Both the position numbers and the translations under genes were made by a program. This document shows, one piece after another, positions 1 to 8,388 of a stretch of 34,611 nucleotides of DNA (its first letter is position 1; each line of letters opens with the position of its first letter). A model generated the notes under the pieces. It saw only the letters and a program-made list of their open reading frames with translations. It made no database searches and was not told where the DNA came from. The stretch comes from Fragilaria crotonensis. Taxonomy: Eukaryota; Bacillariophyta; Fragilariophyceae; Fragilariales; Fragilariaceae. Where the stretch lies: positions 1 to 34,611 of the forward strand of contig JAKSYS010000660.1 of the NCBI GenBank assembly GCA_022925895.1, in the 5' to 3' direction.

Positions 1-99
1 TCCTCAGCAATTTGATGCTGACTCACCTCACGATATATCCTTCCCGGATTGAGAGCTGAGGATTCCCTTGGAGATGGAGGCGTGGTCTCGTATTTTACT

Positions 100-563
100 T
101 CGAGAAGACCAACTGACGATGAGATGCCAACTGTACGCGGCTGGAAATGACGTCTGATGCGGCGTGGGATCCTAGATCACCACACTTTCGTCAGGCTGAG
201 ACCCAACTCCGCGAGCGCACCGACTTCAACGTTTCTATGGTCAGCACCACGATGCAGCTTTCGGGGACAGGAACGCGGGAAACCTGCACGAAGTGATGAG
301 TTTGATGACTCGAGGGAAATTTTGGCTGTCGCAAGTGCAGACGATGGATTACTAGCGGAGCGACTCGAATGGTGCAAGTCTCAGGCGGTGACTTGAGAGG
401 AGATGGGATCTGCATGATTGGTTTGGAACACGAGCTCTATGCAGTGGCGACGTCGTCACCTGATTCCGTTATCACGAAGGAGGTCCTGGCGAAACGTTGG
501 GGATTGGGATTGAGACTGCAAAGCGAACGCTGGAGGTTACGACGCAAGTCGGAGTAAGGAAGC
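100..563 (+). pseudogene. Copia A pol, region between gag and integrase, broken
   Basis: Three short stretches in different frames resemble the segment that precedes the integrase core in diatom copia elements. Around 145-250 one frame reads EMTSDAAWDPRSPHF, a pattern familiar from these elements; 300-360 reads AVASADDGLLAERL; 455-545 reads VITKEVLAKRWG and continues after a frame change at about 500 as IGIETAKRTLEVTTQVGVRK. The last motif is the usual lead-in to the integrase. At least three frame changes occur in under 450 bases. No protease DSG motif can be placed here. The assignment rests on remembered family patterns. Confidence 0.75.
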
Positions 564-1436
564 GTGCATCCAGTGTCGCGGCGATTCAAGACGAGGCAGC
601 AGGCGATACGTTATCCAAGGTTGTCGGGGAAATTCTACACCGATACGATGTTTTCTCCGACGACGTCATTGCGTGGATACACTTGTGCCCAGGTCTTCAC
701 AGATGGGTACGGGTACGACGAGTTCTACCCTTTGAAGCGAAGGCGGACGCCTCCCGGGACTTCTCGGTTTCATCCAAGAGTCTGGGGTACCGGGTTGGCT
801 GATTTCGGATGGCGCCTTGGAGCAGAGAACTAGGCACTGGCAGGACGTCGTCCGCGACTACCAGATCCGCCAAACTCTGACGGAGCCGTATAGCCCGTGG
901 CAAAACAAGGCGGAGAGTTCCATTCGTGCTATCAAGCGTGGAATTCGTCGGTTCATGCAAGCCGAAGGATCACCAAAGCGAACTTGGTGCTTCTGCGGCG
1001 AATGGTATGCCGGAACAAGGCGACTGACGGCGCACGATACGCCGGTTCTGAATGGTCGTGTTCCGGCGGAAAGGGTGGATGGTGACACGCCCGACATCTC
1101 GATGTACGTCCAGTTCAGTTGGTACCAATGGGTACATTACATGGATCATGACGGAGAGGTGAAGCTTGGTCGTTGGTTGGGACCGGCAAGAGGGATTGGG
1201 AGCGGCAACTGCCATTGGGTATTGCCAATCTCCTGCCGTCCGATCGCAAGGTCAACGGTCTTTCTGATCGGGGACGAGATCGAGCGGATGCAGCACACGA
1301 TTGAGGCAAAGGAACGCTTCGACGAAGAGGTGCAAGACAAGATCGGCGACAGTAGCGCCAATCAGAGGTTGACGACGACTTCGACGGGTTGTTCCCTCGA
1401 TCGAAGAAGTTCAGGAGGCGGAACGGGATGCGGATG
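564..1436 (+). pseudogene. Copia A integrase, frameshifted
   Basis: The integrase inserts the cDNA copy into chromosomal DNA. The first part (564-800) holds FYTDTMFS with the first catalytic Asp at 642-644, followed by YAQVF-like sequence and GYGYDEFYPLKRRR. After a frame change near 800 the second part (about 795-1360) carries SDGALEQ with the likely second Asp, then QTLTEPYSPWQNKAESSIRA with the catalytic Glu at 913-915, the D,D-35-E arrangement of retroviral-type integrases. The C-terminal part with paired Trp (FSWYQWVHYMDHDGEVKLGRW) resembles the SH3-like C-terminal DNA-binding region. The frame change between the two Asp residues makes it non-functional as written. Confidence 0.88.
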
Positions 1437-2165
1437 ACGATCTCGAACCCCTCGAACCTGAGTCAACCAGGAAGGATGCAGACGACTACACGCCTGAGTC
1501 GATGGACGAATACATCTCGGCAAGCGTGCTTCTGCCGTGGCGAAGACGTGGTACGCGCAAAGGTCATTGGTCGGATGCACGGAAGAGACGGTAATCCACT
1601 TGGCATGCGGCACTCGAATCCTATCTTGGACACCCGGGAGTACCAGGTTGAGTTTCCGGACGGATCGACTGCGACGTATGCCGCGAATGTGATTGCCGAA
1701 AACTTGTATTCACAGGTGGACGACGAGGGTCGCCACTTTGCCATTTTGCAAGAGATCACCGACCACAAGAAAGATGGATCGGCCCTGTCAAAGGACGACG
1801 GTTTCATTGAGAACCGTCATGGGCAGCGTCGTCCCAAGCTGACGACGAGGGGTTGGAAACTCTTGGTCTCTTGGAAGGATGGTACTTCGGATTGGATTCC
1901 GTTGAAGGACTTGAAAGAAGCGAACCCCGTTGAGGTGGCGGAGTATGCGGTTGCCAACAAGATCGCAGAGGAACCTGCATTTGCTTGGTGGGTTCGCGAT
2001 GTGCTACGCCGCCGGGATCGTGTAATCAAGAAGGTAAAGTCCACCAAGTATTGGCTGAGGTCGCACAAGTATGGCGTGGAACTGCCGAAGACTGTGGCCG
2101 AGGCGCTTGCGATTGATCGCAGAACGGGACTACCTTTTGGCGTGATGCCATTGAAAAGGAGATGA
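1437..2165 (+). pseudogene. Copia A pol linker between integrase and reverse transcriptase
   Basis: An open frame (ATG 1389, homologous part from about 1550) encodes the linker typical of stramenopile copia elements. It contains NPILDTREYQVEFPDG, VIAENLYSQVD and TTRGWKLLVSWKDGTSDWIP, then LKDLKEANPVEVAEYAVANK and EPAFAWWVRDVLRRRDRVI. The phrase SWKDGTSDWIPLKDL is reminiscent of a chromodomain-like module (Trp-rich beta strands then a helix); that comparison is an inference. It ends at a stop at 2163-2165 and homology continues in another frame at about 2205. Confidence 0.8.
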
Positions 2166-2208
2166 GAAATGTAACCCGCCGGTTGGATTTGCAAAAGCGA
2201 CATGTCAC

Positions 2209-2999
2209 ATGATATTCGACATCAAGTTTGATCTGACGAGGAAGGCGCGATTGGTCCTGAATGGCGCGAAGCATGATGTGCCGAAGGAAATGACCTTCTC
2301 GAGTGTCGTCTCACGCGACAGCGTTCGTATCGCTTTCACTCTTGCGGCTTTGAATGGGCTCGATATCTTGGCGGCCGACATCCAGAATGCCTATCTCTCG
2401 GCGCCGACTGAGGAGAGGTTATATGTCGTTGCTGGGTTGGAGTTCCCACCCGATTTAAGAGGACGACCAGCGAAGATAGTGCGTGCACTTTATGGAATGA
2501 AGTCGTCAGGGAGCGATTCAGGGACCACCTTGCTGCGTCGCTGCGGGATATGGGCTACAAGAGTTGTAAGGCGGACCCGGACGTGTGGATGAAGGCCGCG
2601 ACGAAGGCCGATGGAACCAAGTTCTACAGCTATGTTCTGGCGTACGTTGATGACATCCTCTGCCTCGATACTAATCCGAAGAATGTGATGGACGCTTTGT
2701 CGAAGGTTTACAAGCTAAAGGATGGGAGCGTGAAGGCGCCTGACGTATATCTTGGGGCTGAGATCAAGCAGTTCAAGATTCCCGAGTCGGACGAGCCGGG
2801 AAAGATCAGGTGGGCCATGTCTTCATCCAAGTATGTGGCGAGGGCTGTCAAGGATGTTGAGACAGAGTTGGAGAACGTGGGGTTGGGGTTGCCGAAACGC
2901 ACCACGACTCCATTAAGTCAGGGGTATCGACCAGAGTTGGATCAGACGGCGGAGTTGGATGCACAGCGGCTCAATTACTACCAAGGTTGGTCGGCGTCT
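2209..2999 (+). pseudogene. Copia A reverse transcriptase (RVT_2 type), frameshifted
   Basis: The first part (2209-2520) has KARLVLNGAKHDVP, then FSSVVSRDSVRIAFTLAALN and LAADIQNAYLSAPTEERLYV, the palm with catalytic Asp of motif A, and KIVRALYGMKSSG. A frame change near 2515-2550 leads into the second part (to 2999) with CKADPDVWMKAATKADGTKF and the catalytic YVDD box at 2643-2654. This is the RVT_2 signature of copia elements. A stop at 3000-3002 falls between palm and connection, again with a frame change. The enzyme would make cDNA from element RNA in cytoplasmic particles if intact. Confidence 0.92.
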
Positions 3000-3728
3000 T
3001 AAGGTGGATCTGTGAACTTGGGCGAGTGGACATCCTGATGCCGGTTTCTCTGATGTCACGATATCTTGTGTCTGCCAGGGAGGGCCATCTTCAGCAGTTG
3101 TTCCATGTCTTTGCATATCTGAAACAGTATGACCGATCAACGATGGTGTTTGATGACACAGAGCCGAGCTACGACCCGCGACGGTTTGCCACACAGGATT
3201 GGTCGAAGTACTACCCCGATGCGAAGGCGATACCGGAGAACATGCCTGAACCGCGAGAAGCCAGTTATGATGACTTGTTTTGTCGACGCTGATCATGCAG
3301 GTTGTCAGTTGACGCGTCGGTCGCATACTGGTGTGATCCTTTATATCAATCGTGCGCCAATCATTTGGTACTCCAAGCGGCAGAACACGGTGGAATCCTC
3401 CACGTTTGGCTCGGAGTTCATCGCCATGAAGATTGCGGTTGAGTTAATTGAAGGGTTGCGGTACAAGTTAAGGATGATGGGTGTTCCGGTTGAGGATCCG
3501 TGCAATGTTTTCTGTGATAATGAAGCGGTCGTCAAGAATTCTACCAGGCCGGAGTCAACCTTGAAAAAGAAACATCAGGCGATTGCATATCATCGGACTC
3601 GTGAGGCTCAAGCTGCGGGGACTGTGCGAAGTGCTAAAGAAGATGGTGAGACGAACCTGGCAGATATCTTTACGAAGCTCTTGGCAGGACCGAAACTTCG
3701 GGATTTATCGCAACGCATCCTATGGTAA
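3000..3728 (+). pseudogene. Copia A connection and RNase H domain
   Basis: 3000-3270 encodes the connection (LGRVDILMPVSLMSRYLVSA, HLQQLFHVFAYLKQYDRS). After a frame change at about 3265 the RNase H runs to the stop at 3726-3728: CFVDADHAGCQLTRRSHTG, IIWYSKRQNTVESSTFGSEF, NVFCDNEAVVKN, PESTLKKKHQAIAYHRTREA and ETNLADIFTKLLAG. Catalytic acidic residues D (FVDAD), E (SEF) and D (FCDNE) are all kept. This is the best preserved part of element A and is typical for the end of copia pol. Confidence 0.93.
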
Positions 3729-4699
3729 TGGGATGGCTTTTGGCCTGCGAAGCAGGTGGCTGGCCTTGGCCTACGAGCGTAGGTGTGGATGGGCTAATAC
3801 TATTCGGTAATGGATGTCCGAACGGCCTCTGGTGTTACGTGATATTTGGTGTTTTGTGTGGAGTACGAATCCGGGGACGAGCGAATCACCGATGGATCGG
3901 TATTTTGCTCGCGGGGACTGAACGAATGCTACTGTGTCTGCGTCATATTGGGCTACGGCCAGACCAAGTGGGGTTTCTCCGGACTTAGTTTATAATCTTG
4001 TTCTATCCTAATCACTAATGCCATGCTGCCCCACAATGATGGATTTCCAGTAGTAACGGTAGGTTTTATTCAAGACATCCAGCACCGGAATCCCGCTTCC
4101 GTCGTGTGTGTACGCGGGAACTACGAACGGCATTCCGTTGGCAACGCGCACGATCCAGAATCTACAGTATCCGAACGACAGTAAATCGCCCGACAAGAAA
4201 CTACAATTGTTTGATGATGTAGATGGCGATTGGACGACTGTAAGTAAGAGAGAAAGGAGAGTTAAAAGAGGAGTTAAGATCATCTCCAACCAAGACAAGA
4301 GATCCCTGTCTGGGAAGGTTGGCAGGACTGATCTGAGAAGTAACTAAAGTAGTTACAATATTTGGAACCGGAATTTAGAGTCGGTGGTATTGTCAGTTTA
4401 TCTACAGTAAGGTAGAGTTAGTACGTGCGTACGATGCAGGAGATATCTGGGATTCTCAACATGTATCTGCAGAGCTCGCGAAACCTTTTTTATAAGTGTA
4501 AACGTTGTGTATGATGAATTAAGATAAATTTAACGGTGAAAACGGTTATCCCTAACCCCAGTATGAAGGATTTCCGCATGTCCCTGAATTCATCAGTTCT
4601 GTGATGTCATGATTGACGTCAATTCCTTGCATTCTAGTCGCCACCGCCGTTGGACGCCACCCATTTGCAATACAGACTGGCTGCCCATATGCCGCGGAC
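3729..4699. other. Spacer between copia A and copia B, no recognised gene
   Basis: The first 250 bases after the copia A RNase H should hold its polypurine tract and 3' LTR, but no second LTR copy is in the window to prove it. A small plus frame at 4108-4347 (79 codons, basic C-terminus, containing WTTVSKRERRVKRG) and an antisense frame at 4008-4298 (96 codons) overlap each other; neither is recognised and codon evidence is too thin to choose. A perfect TGACGTCA (CRE-like) octamer lies at 4614-4621. Nothing else stands out. Confidence 0.5.
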
Positions 4700-4704
4700 C
4701 CTGG
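4700..4704. repeat. Target site duplication of copia B, left copy
   Basis: CCTGG directly before the 5' LTR; the same five bases directly follow the 3' LTR at 28919-28923. Five base pairs is the usual length for Ty1/copia integration. Confidence 0.85.
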
Positions 4705-4840
4705 TGTTGTTATCCCCGGGGAACCCGGAGGGTCATTGTGATTACGTCACAGGACGCAGCACTATGCCCAAGTCCAGGGCCACCCAAATCTAGCTCATAA
4801 TTTATGTAGCACACCGTTTTGAACGACAAGCACTTCAATA
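4705..4840 (+). repeat. Copia B 5' LTR
   Basis: 136 bp starting TGTTGTTATCCCCGGGG and ending CACTTCAATA. It aligns to 28700-28918 with two substitutions only (base 3, T/C; and one A/T near 4811), apart from 83 extra bases in the 3' copy. The LTR starts with TG but ends in TA rather than CA. No clear primer-binding site for the initiator tRNA-Met follows at 4841. The ends were set by the flanking CCTGG duplication. Confidence 0.88.
4742..4749. promoter_or_regulatory. CRE-like octamer in the 5' LTR
   Basis: TTACGTCA, a known bZIP-type recognition core, lies 37 bp into the LTR and is kept in the 3' LTR at 28737-28744. CRE-like sites respond to bZIP factors in diatoms; a role in LTR transcription is inferred from position only. 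Confidence 0.35.
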
Positions 4841-4964
4841 GAGCTACATAACCTTTTCACCCATCGGCGTCGAAAACGATCGCCGTTTCATCCGAGATAG
4901 TCATCCATACTACTCGTTGTCGATTGTCGTGTGTCGAGCTCCTCCTCCACCGCCTTCCACCGTC

Positions 4965-5272
4965 ATGGCGTCTTCTACGAAATTCAATTTCCCATTCACC
5001 ACATTAACGCCCATCACTGGGAAGCCAACCAACACAACCTTGCAACTCTTGCAACGCCAGCTTTTCACCAACGCTCGCTCTGTCCCCTCCGCCCGAGGCG
5101 GTGGCCTCCACGGGCATTTGGCCATTTGCTCAGCGAGCCTGATTACATTGCTCGCGTCGGCGTCGCTTTTGATATTCCTCAGCATCCTGGCCCACCACCC
5201 GTTGCCGGTGGTTCTGCCGCTGCCATTGCCGTTGCCCTAGCTACGCGCCTACACGGATGCCCTCGACGACAT
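4965..5272 (+). pseudogene. Copia B gag, N-terminal part, cut by the DNA transposon
   Basis: ATG 4965 starts MASSTKFNFPF, then LTPITGKPTNTTLQLLQRQL and ARSVPSARGGGLHGHLA. The homologous reading shifts frame near 5130 (SEPDYIARVGVAFDIPQHPG) and back near 5240 (AYTDALDD), ending at the AT of the insertion site. The pattern LTPI.GKPTN..LQ.LQ.QL.. with GGG.HGHLA is familiar from stramenopile copia gag. Downstream gag resumes at 23820 as MDVALYNNLRSALTAQ in the same frame once the transposon and one AT are removed. Confidence 0.88.
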
Positions 5273-5295
5273 CACAAGGCGGCGGCTTTTACATG
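5273..5295 (+). repeat. Left terminal inverted repeat of the DNA transposon
   Basis: 23 bp starting CACAAGGCGGCGG and ending TACATG. The reverse complement of 23797-23819 matches at 19 of 23 positions (mismatches at positions 8, 14, 16 and 17). Starting with CAC is the hallmark of the CACTA/EnSpm superfamily. Confidence 0.85.
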
Positions 5296-5618
5296 GACTC
5301 CTACATAGTACATTATTTTACAAATTATGTCCAAACTTTTTACAATTTGTACCTTTATGTATTTTACATTAATATGGAATTTTCAACCAAAACCATTCAA
5401 AATAAGTGTACCACCTATGGTACGCCAATTTTGTATTTCAAACATATCCATGCATATAGTGAACACCTCTATGTATGAAGTGTTCTGTTTCTTTTTTTGT
5501 ATTCGCAACTTTCTTGGTATCGGTGTACCACTTCATTTGTGTCATTCTCAACCTACATGCAAGGGTTTTCTGTTTAAGTCGCTCGTCCTTGTCTGTTGTT
5601 CATTTTGATGCCACCACC
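5296..5618. other. Left subterminal region of the DNA transposon
   Basis: AT-rich, non-coding. It holds an inverted repeat TACAAATT (5319-5326) / AATTTGTA (5344-5351) and a small hairpin GTACCA-CCTA-TGGTAC (5408-5423). GTAC-containing motifs recur here and at the right end, as expected if they serve as transposase binding sites; that role is inferred. Confidence 0.5.
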
Positions 5619-7265
5619 ATGAGCCTCAGGCCAGGCTTTCACGTCGGATCGAAAATTCACGCAGGAGAAATGCCAAGAAAGTCCTCATGTTATCCCCAGA
5701 GAAAGACCAATGTATTTCATGTGGTTTGTTGTTGCTGGCCCAATGGGTCTGTCCCGTCATCTCTCAACGCATCCTCAGTGTTCCTTGGATTACTCAAAAG
5801 ATCCTTCCATTCATGGTGGCATAATGGACGCACCACCCCTTCATCACCAACAAACCAATGCGAGCTTTCATGCTGCCTTGTCATCTGTTACTGGTGCCCA
5901 TGCAAACAACGATCACATATCTTTACTACCCTTGCACGTTGAGGATGATTTTGTTAGTACCTCGTCATTTGCTGATGTTGATGAAAATGACCCTTTACTA
6001 TCCATCGCTGAGGACTCCACCACCTTTGCATCCAACCATCCCAACAGCAGTGTCCTATGTCTGCTGCTGAGATTGGCGATGCCCCTTCTTTCTGATACAT
6101 TCAAGGATCCATGGTCAAATGATCACGATGATGGCCTTGAACTGTCGTTGTTTTCTGTTGAAGAAAAGGTTCAGATTGATCTCCTTCAGACCCTGAAGAG
6201 ACTCAAAGCTCCAATGATTGCTTATGACGAGGTTATGAAGTGGGCTGTTAGATCCTGCTCAGAAGGACACATTTTCGCGACATGCCGATCACTTCACGTA
6301 AGACGGTTATGGACAAGCTGCGTGGACGTGTTGGCCTCGATTCTTTGACTCCCATTGTGAAAGAGCTCTACCTCCCTTATTCAAACTGCCACATTGAGGT
6401 TGTTTATTTTAGTGCCCATGCCGTATTCAGTTCTCTTCTTTCTTGTCCGGACCTTAACCAGGACGAGAACTATATATTTCACGACCCCAACAATCACCAC
6501 CTTGACCCATTTGCAAAACCGTCCGGGTCAGTTTTGGGTGATATCAATACTGGCATGTCCTACCTGAAAACCCGACAAGCTTATCAAGAATCCTGAGGAT
6601 ATGTTACTTCCATGCATACTTGCAATTGATAAGACAACATGCGACATTGGTGGCGGTGGTAGGTTGAGTTTGGAACCCATTGTTCTTTCCTATGGACTGA
6701 TGAAGCATGACATTCGCAAGACACCCGCCGCAATGAGGGTGTTGGGTTTCATCAACACAACTCCTGTGAAGGAACGTGATTCCTCTCCTGGTGTTCCAAA
6801 GCCAATACGCCACTCCCAATTGTATCATCTTCACTTGTTTCTGATGCTTGCTACCGCGTAAATGAATATCACCTTCAAATTGACTTCATTCTTCGTGAGT
6901 CAGGATATCTTCAACTCCAAGAAACAGGTATGAAATGGAACCTTCGTTATCGCGGTAAATCTTTCCCTGTTGTCTTGCACCCTTACGTTCCATTCATTGT
7001 TGGAGACACTGAGGGACATGACACTCTCTGTGGTCATTATCGATCTCGCACAGCAGGTGTTGCACAGCTATGTCGTGCTTGCGAGTGTCCAACTGGGAAA
7101 TCAGGTTATTCCAAGGCACGTGCCTATCCAAAACGCACACCCAAGTCCGTCAATGAAATGGTCACCAAGCGACAGTTTGACTTGTTGAAGTCCAATTCTC
7201 AACAGTTTCTGATCAATGCATTCGATTCTGAGTCACAGTCGTTGACTTTGATCCACGTATCGTAA
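5619..7265 (+). pseudogene. Plavaka-like transposase, frameshifted and cut at its C-terminal half
   Basis: ATG 5619 has a good start context (ACCACCATG). A C2H2-like zinc finger is split by a frame change: CISC at about 5711, then GLSRHLSTHPQC near 5750. The middle is acidic (LLSIAEDSTTF). Near 6520-6760 comes the family core: GDINTGMSYLKT, then DKLIKNPEDMLLPCILAIDK, with the likely first catalytic Asp at 6628-6630, then LSLEPIVLSYGLMKHDIRKT and AAMRVLGFI. Next, after another frame change, come EYHLQIDFILRESG, QETGMKWNLRYRGKSF, PYVPFIVGDTEGHDTLCGHY and the Cys cluster QLCRACECPT. Homology ends near 7230 at SNSQQFLINAFDS; the remaining conserved half of the transposase (including the last catalytic acidic residue) is missing. 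At least four frame changes. The role would be cutting and joining the CACAAGG ends. Confidence 0.78.
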
Positions 7266-7759
7266 GCACACCCGTATGACTGGACATGAGGATACTGGGT
7301 CTTACACGCAACCATCCGAACGTAATACCATGGAACATCCAATATCCATTCCACACCAGTACGGAGTGTTGTGAACCCCGGTAAAAACAACTTCCAGAAC
7401 TCTTCGAAGTGGTATTGCAAATGAGGACATGGAACCAAGATGTGCGATGCGCGAACCAAATGAGACGCCGTGACCTCCGATGGTTGCAGGATATCAAAGA
7501 GTGTTTCCGATTCTCCATTCCTGCTGCAAAGGAAATATGGATAATAAATTCGAACATCGAAGCCACTCCCATCGTTGATTGGCCGATGCAGATATCGACA
7601 AGCATATCCGGGAGTTCGACGCCCACCCGTAAGGCCACGAGGAGGGGCAAGAGGTTCGCAGTCCAACATCGTTCGATAGCGGCCACCCGCACAAACAAAA
7701 TGAAGAGCATCTCGTTTACTTCCCCGGTTGTTCACGCACAACAAATCACACACCCACAC
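7199..7759 (-). CDS. Unrecognised open frame, 186 codons
   Basis: An open minus frame with a balanced composition that does not look like a random shadow: aromatic- and Cys-containing stretches such as RIYYPYFLCSRNGESETLFD, HILVPCPHLQYHFEEFWKLF and GVEWILDVPWYYVRMV. Its last 35 bases overlap the end of the transposase remnant in the other strand, so a rearrangement breakpoint lies near 7235. It may be the 3' continuation of the minus-strand gene that starts at 10358, in a shifted frame, or another transposon protein. No family is recognised. Confidence 0.4.
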   Translation of the reverse strand: MWVCDLLCVNNRGSKRDALHFVCAGGRYRTMLDCEPLAPPRGLTGGRRTPGYACRYLHRPINDGSGFDVRIYYPYFLCSRNGESETLFDILQPSEVTASHLVRASHILVPCPHLQYHFEEFWKLFLPGFTTLRTGVEWILDVPWYYVRMVACKTQYPHVQSYGCAYDTWIKVNDCDSESNALIRNC

Positions 7760-8388
7760 GTCTCTTGCCCCACCAGAGGAAGCAAGTTGGGCAGCCCTTT
7801 CGTGGACTCGTGATGAACAGCTTTTTCACAGTTCCGTTCCAGTGTCAATGAACGGGCGGATATTTTGCCGATCGTCACCGCATCATCAACTTTCTTGAGA
7901 TGCAACGTTGTTGTCGTGCGTAGAGTTGACACCACCGTAATCATCTTCAGGTGCTGATGAAGATGGGGCATCACATGAAATAGCCGTGTGCATGGAAGCG
8001 GAGTTCCGACAATTGTCCCAAACAAGTAAGTCGTCAGACACCCCTCCCCAACAGCATCAGAAGCTGGGACTCCTTCATCAACACTGCTGTCGTCTTCATC
8101 ATCGCCCTCGTCTCCAAGACCGAGATCAGATTCAAATCCATCCATCCAATTGCATGCCAATGATGGGAGACGCCGCAACGTCAACAAGAACGCCATCGAC
8201 ATCACCAACAACAACTTTCGATTCCTCAGTTGGCGTTTCATCAACGATACCTTCGGGTAAATCCTCAGCATCAGACGGGGTGCAACACTCCAGTTGTGCT
8301 TCCCACCTGCCCACGTCGCTTTTGCTCCAAAGCGATGGCCGTTACACCATACCGAACGATGGCTGTCTTTGCCGCCAAAAAGTGCCAT
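7760..8388 (-). pseudogene. Probable C-terminal tail of the minus-strand cargo gene, frames broken
   Basis: Two minus frames look coding in turn. 8132-8314 reads an acidic stretch (CTPSDAEDLPEGIVDETPTE, ESKVVVGDVDGVLVDVAA); from about 8150 down to 7800 another frame continues with GLGDEGDDEDDSSVDEGVPA and LHLKKVDDAVTIGKISARSL. An acidic linker followed by a basic segment would fit a nuclear protein. There is no domain match; linkage to the upstream dioxygenase-like segment rests on strand, spacing and lack of a gap. Confidence 0.35.

Larger units (their letters stand above)
1..3728 (+). mobile_element. Ty1/copia retrotransposon A, decayed pol, left end outside window
   Basis: A run of plus-strand fragments in changing frames follows the copia pol order: pre-integrase region, integrase, linker, reverse transcriptase, RNase H. 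Key motifs are seen: integrase D (642-644) and E (913-915), reverse transcriptase YVDD (2643-2654) and a very well-kept RNase H (about 3270-3725). At least seven frame changes break it, so it cannot make a polyprotein as written. No LTR pair can be recognised: the 5' part lies left of the window and no repeat of the right flank is seen. The motif set matches copia families known from diatoms and other stramenopiles; that is from family knowledge, not from a search. Confidence 0.93.

Noticed and set aside
4008-4347. Overlapping open frames of 96 (minus) and 79 (plus) codons
   Set aside because: Neither is recognised and they compete for the same bases; kept only as a remark in the spacer entry.
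5293-5298. ATGGAC, repeated at 23820-23825, as a 6-bp target duplication of the large insertion
   Set aside because: The CACAAGG inverted repeats put the ends at 5273 and 23819 with an AT duplication, and only that choice restores the gag frame (AYTDALDD to MDVALYNN). The six-base match is likely chance.
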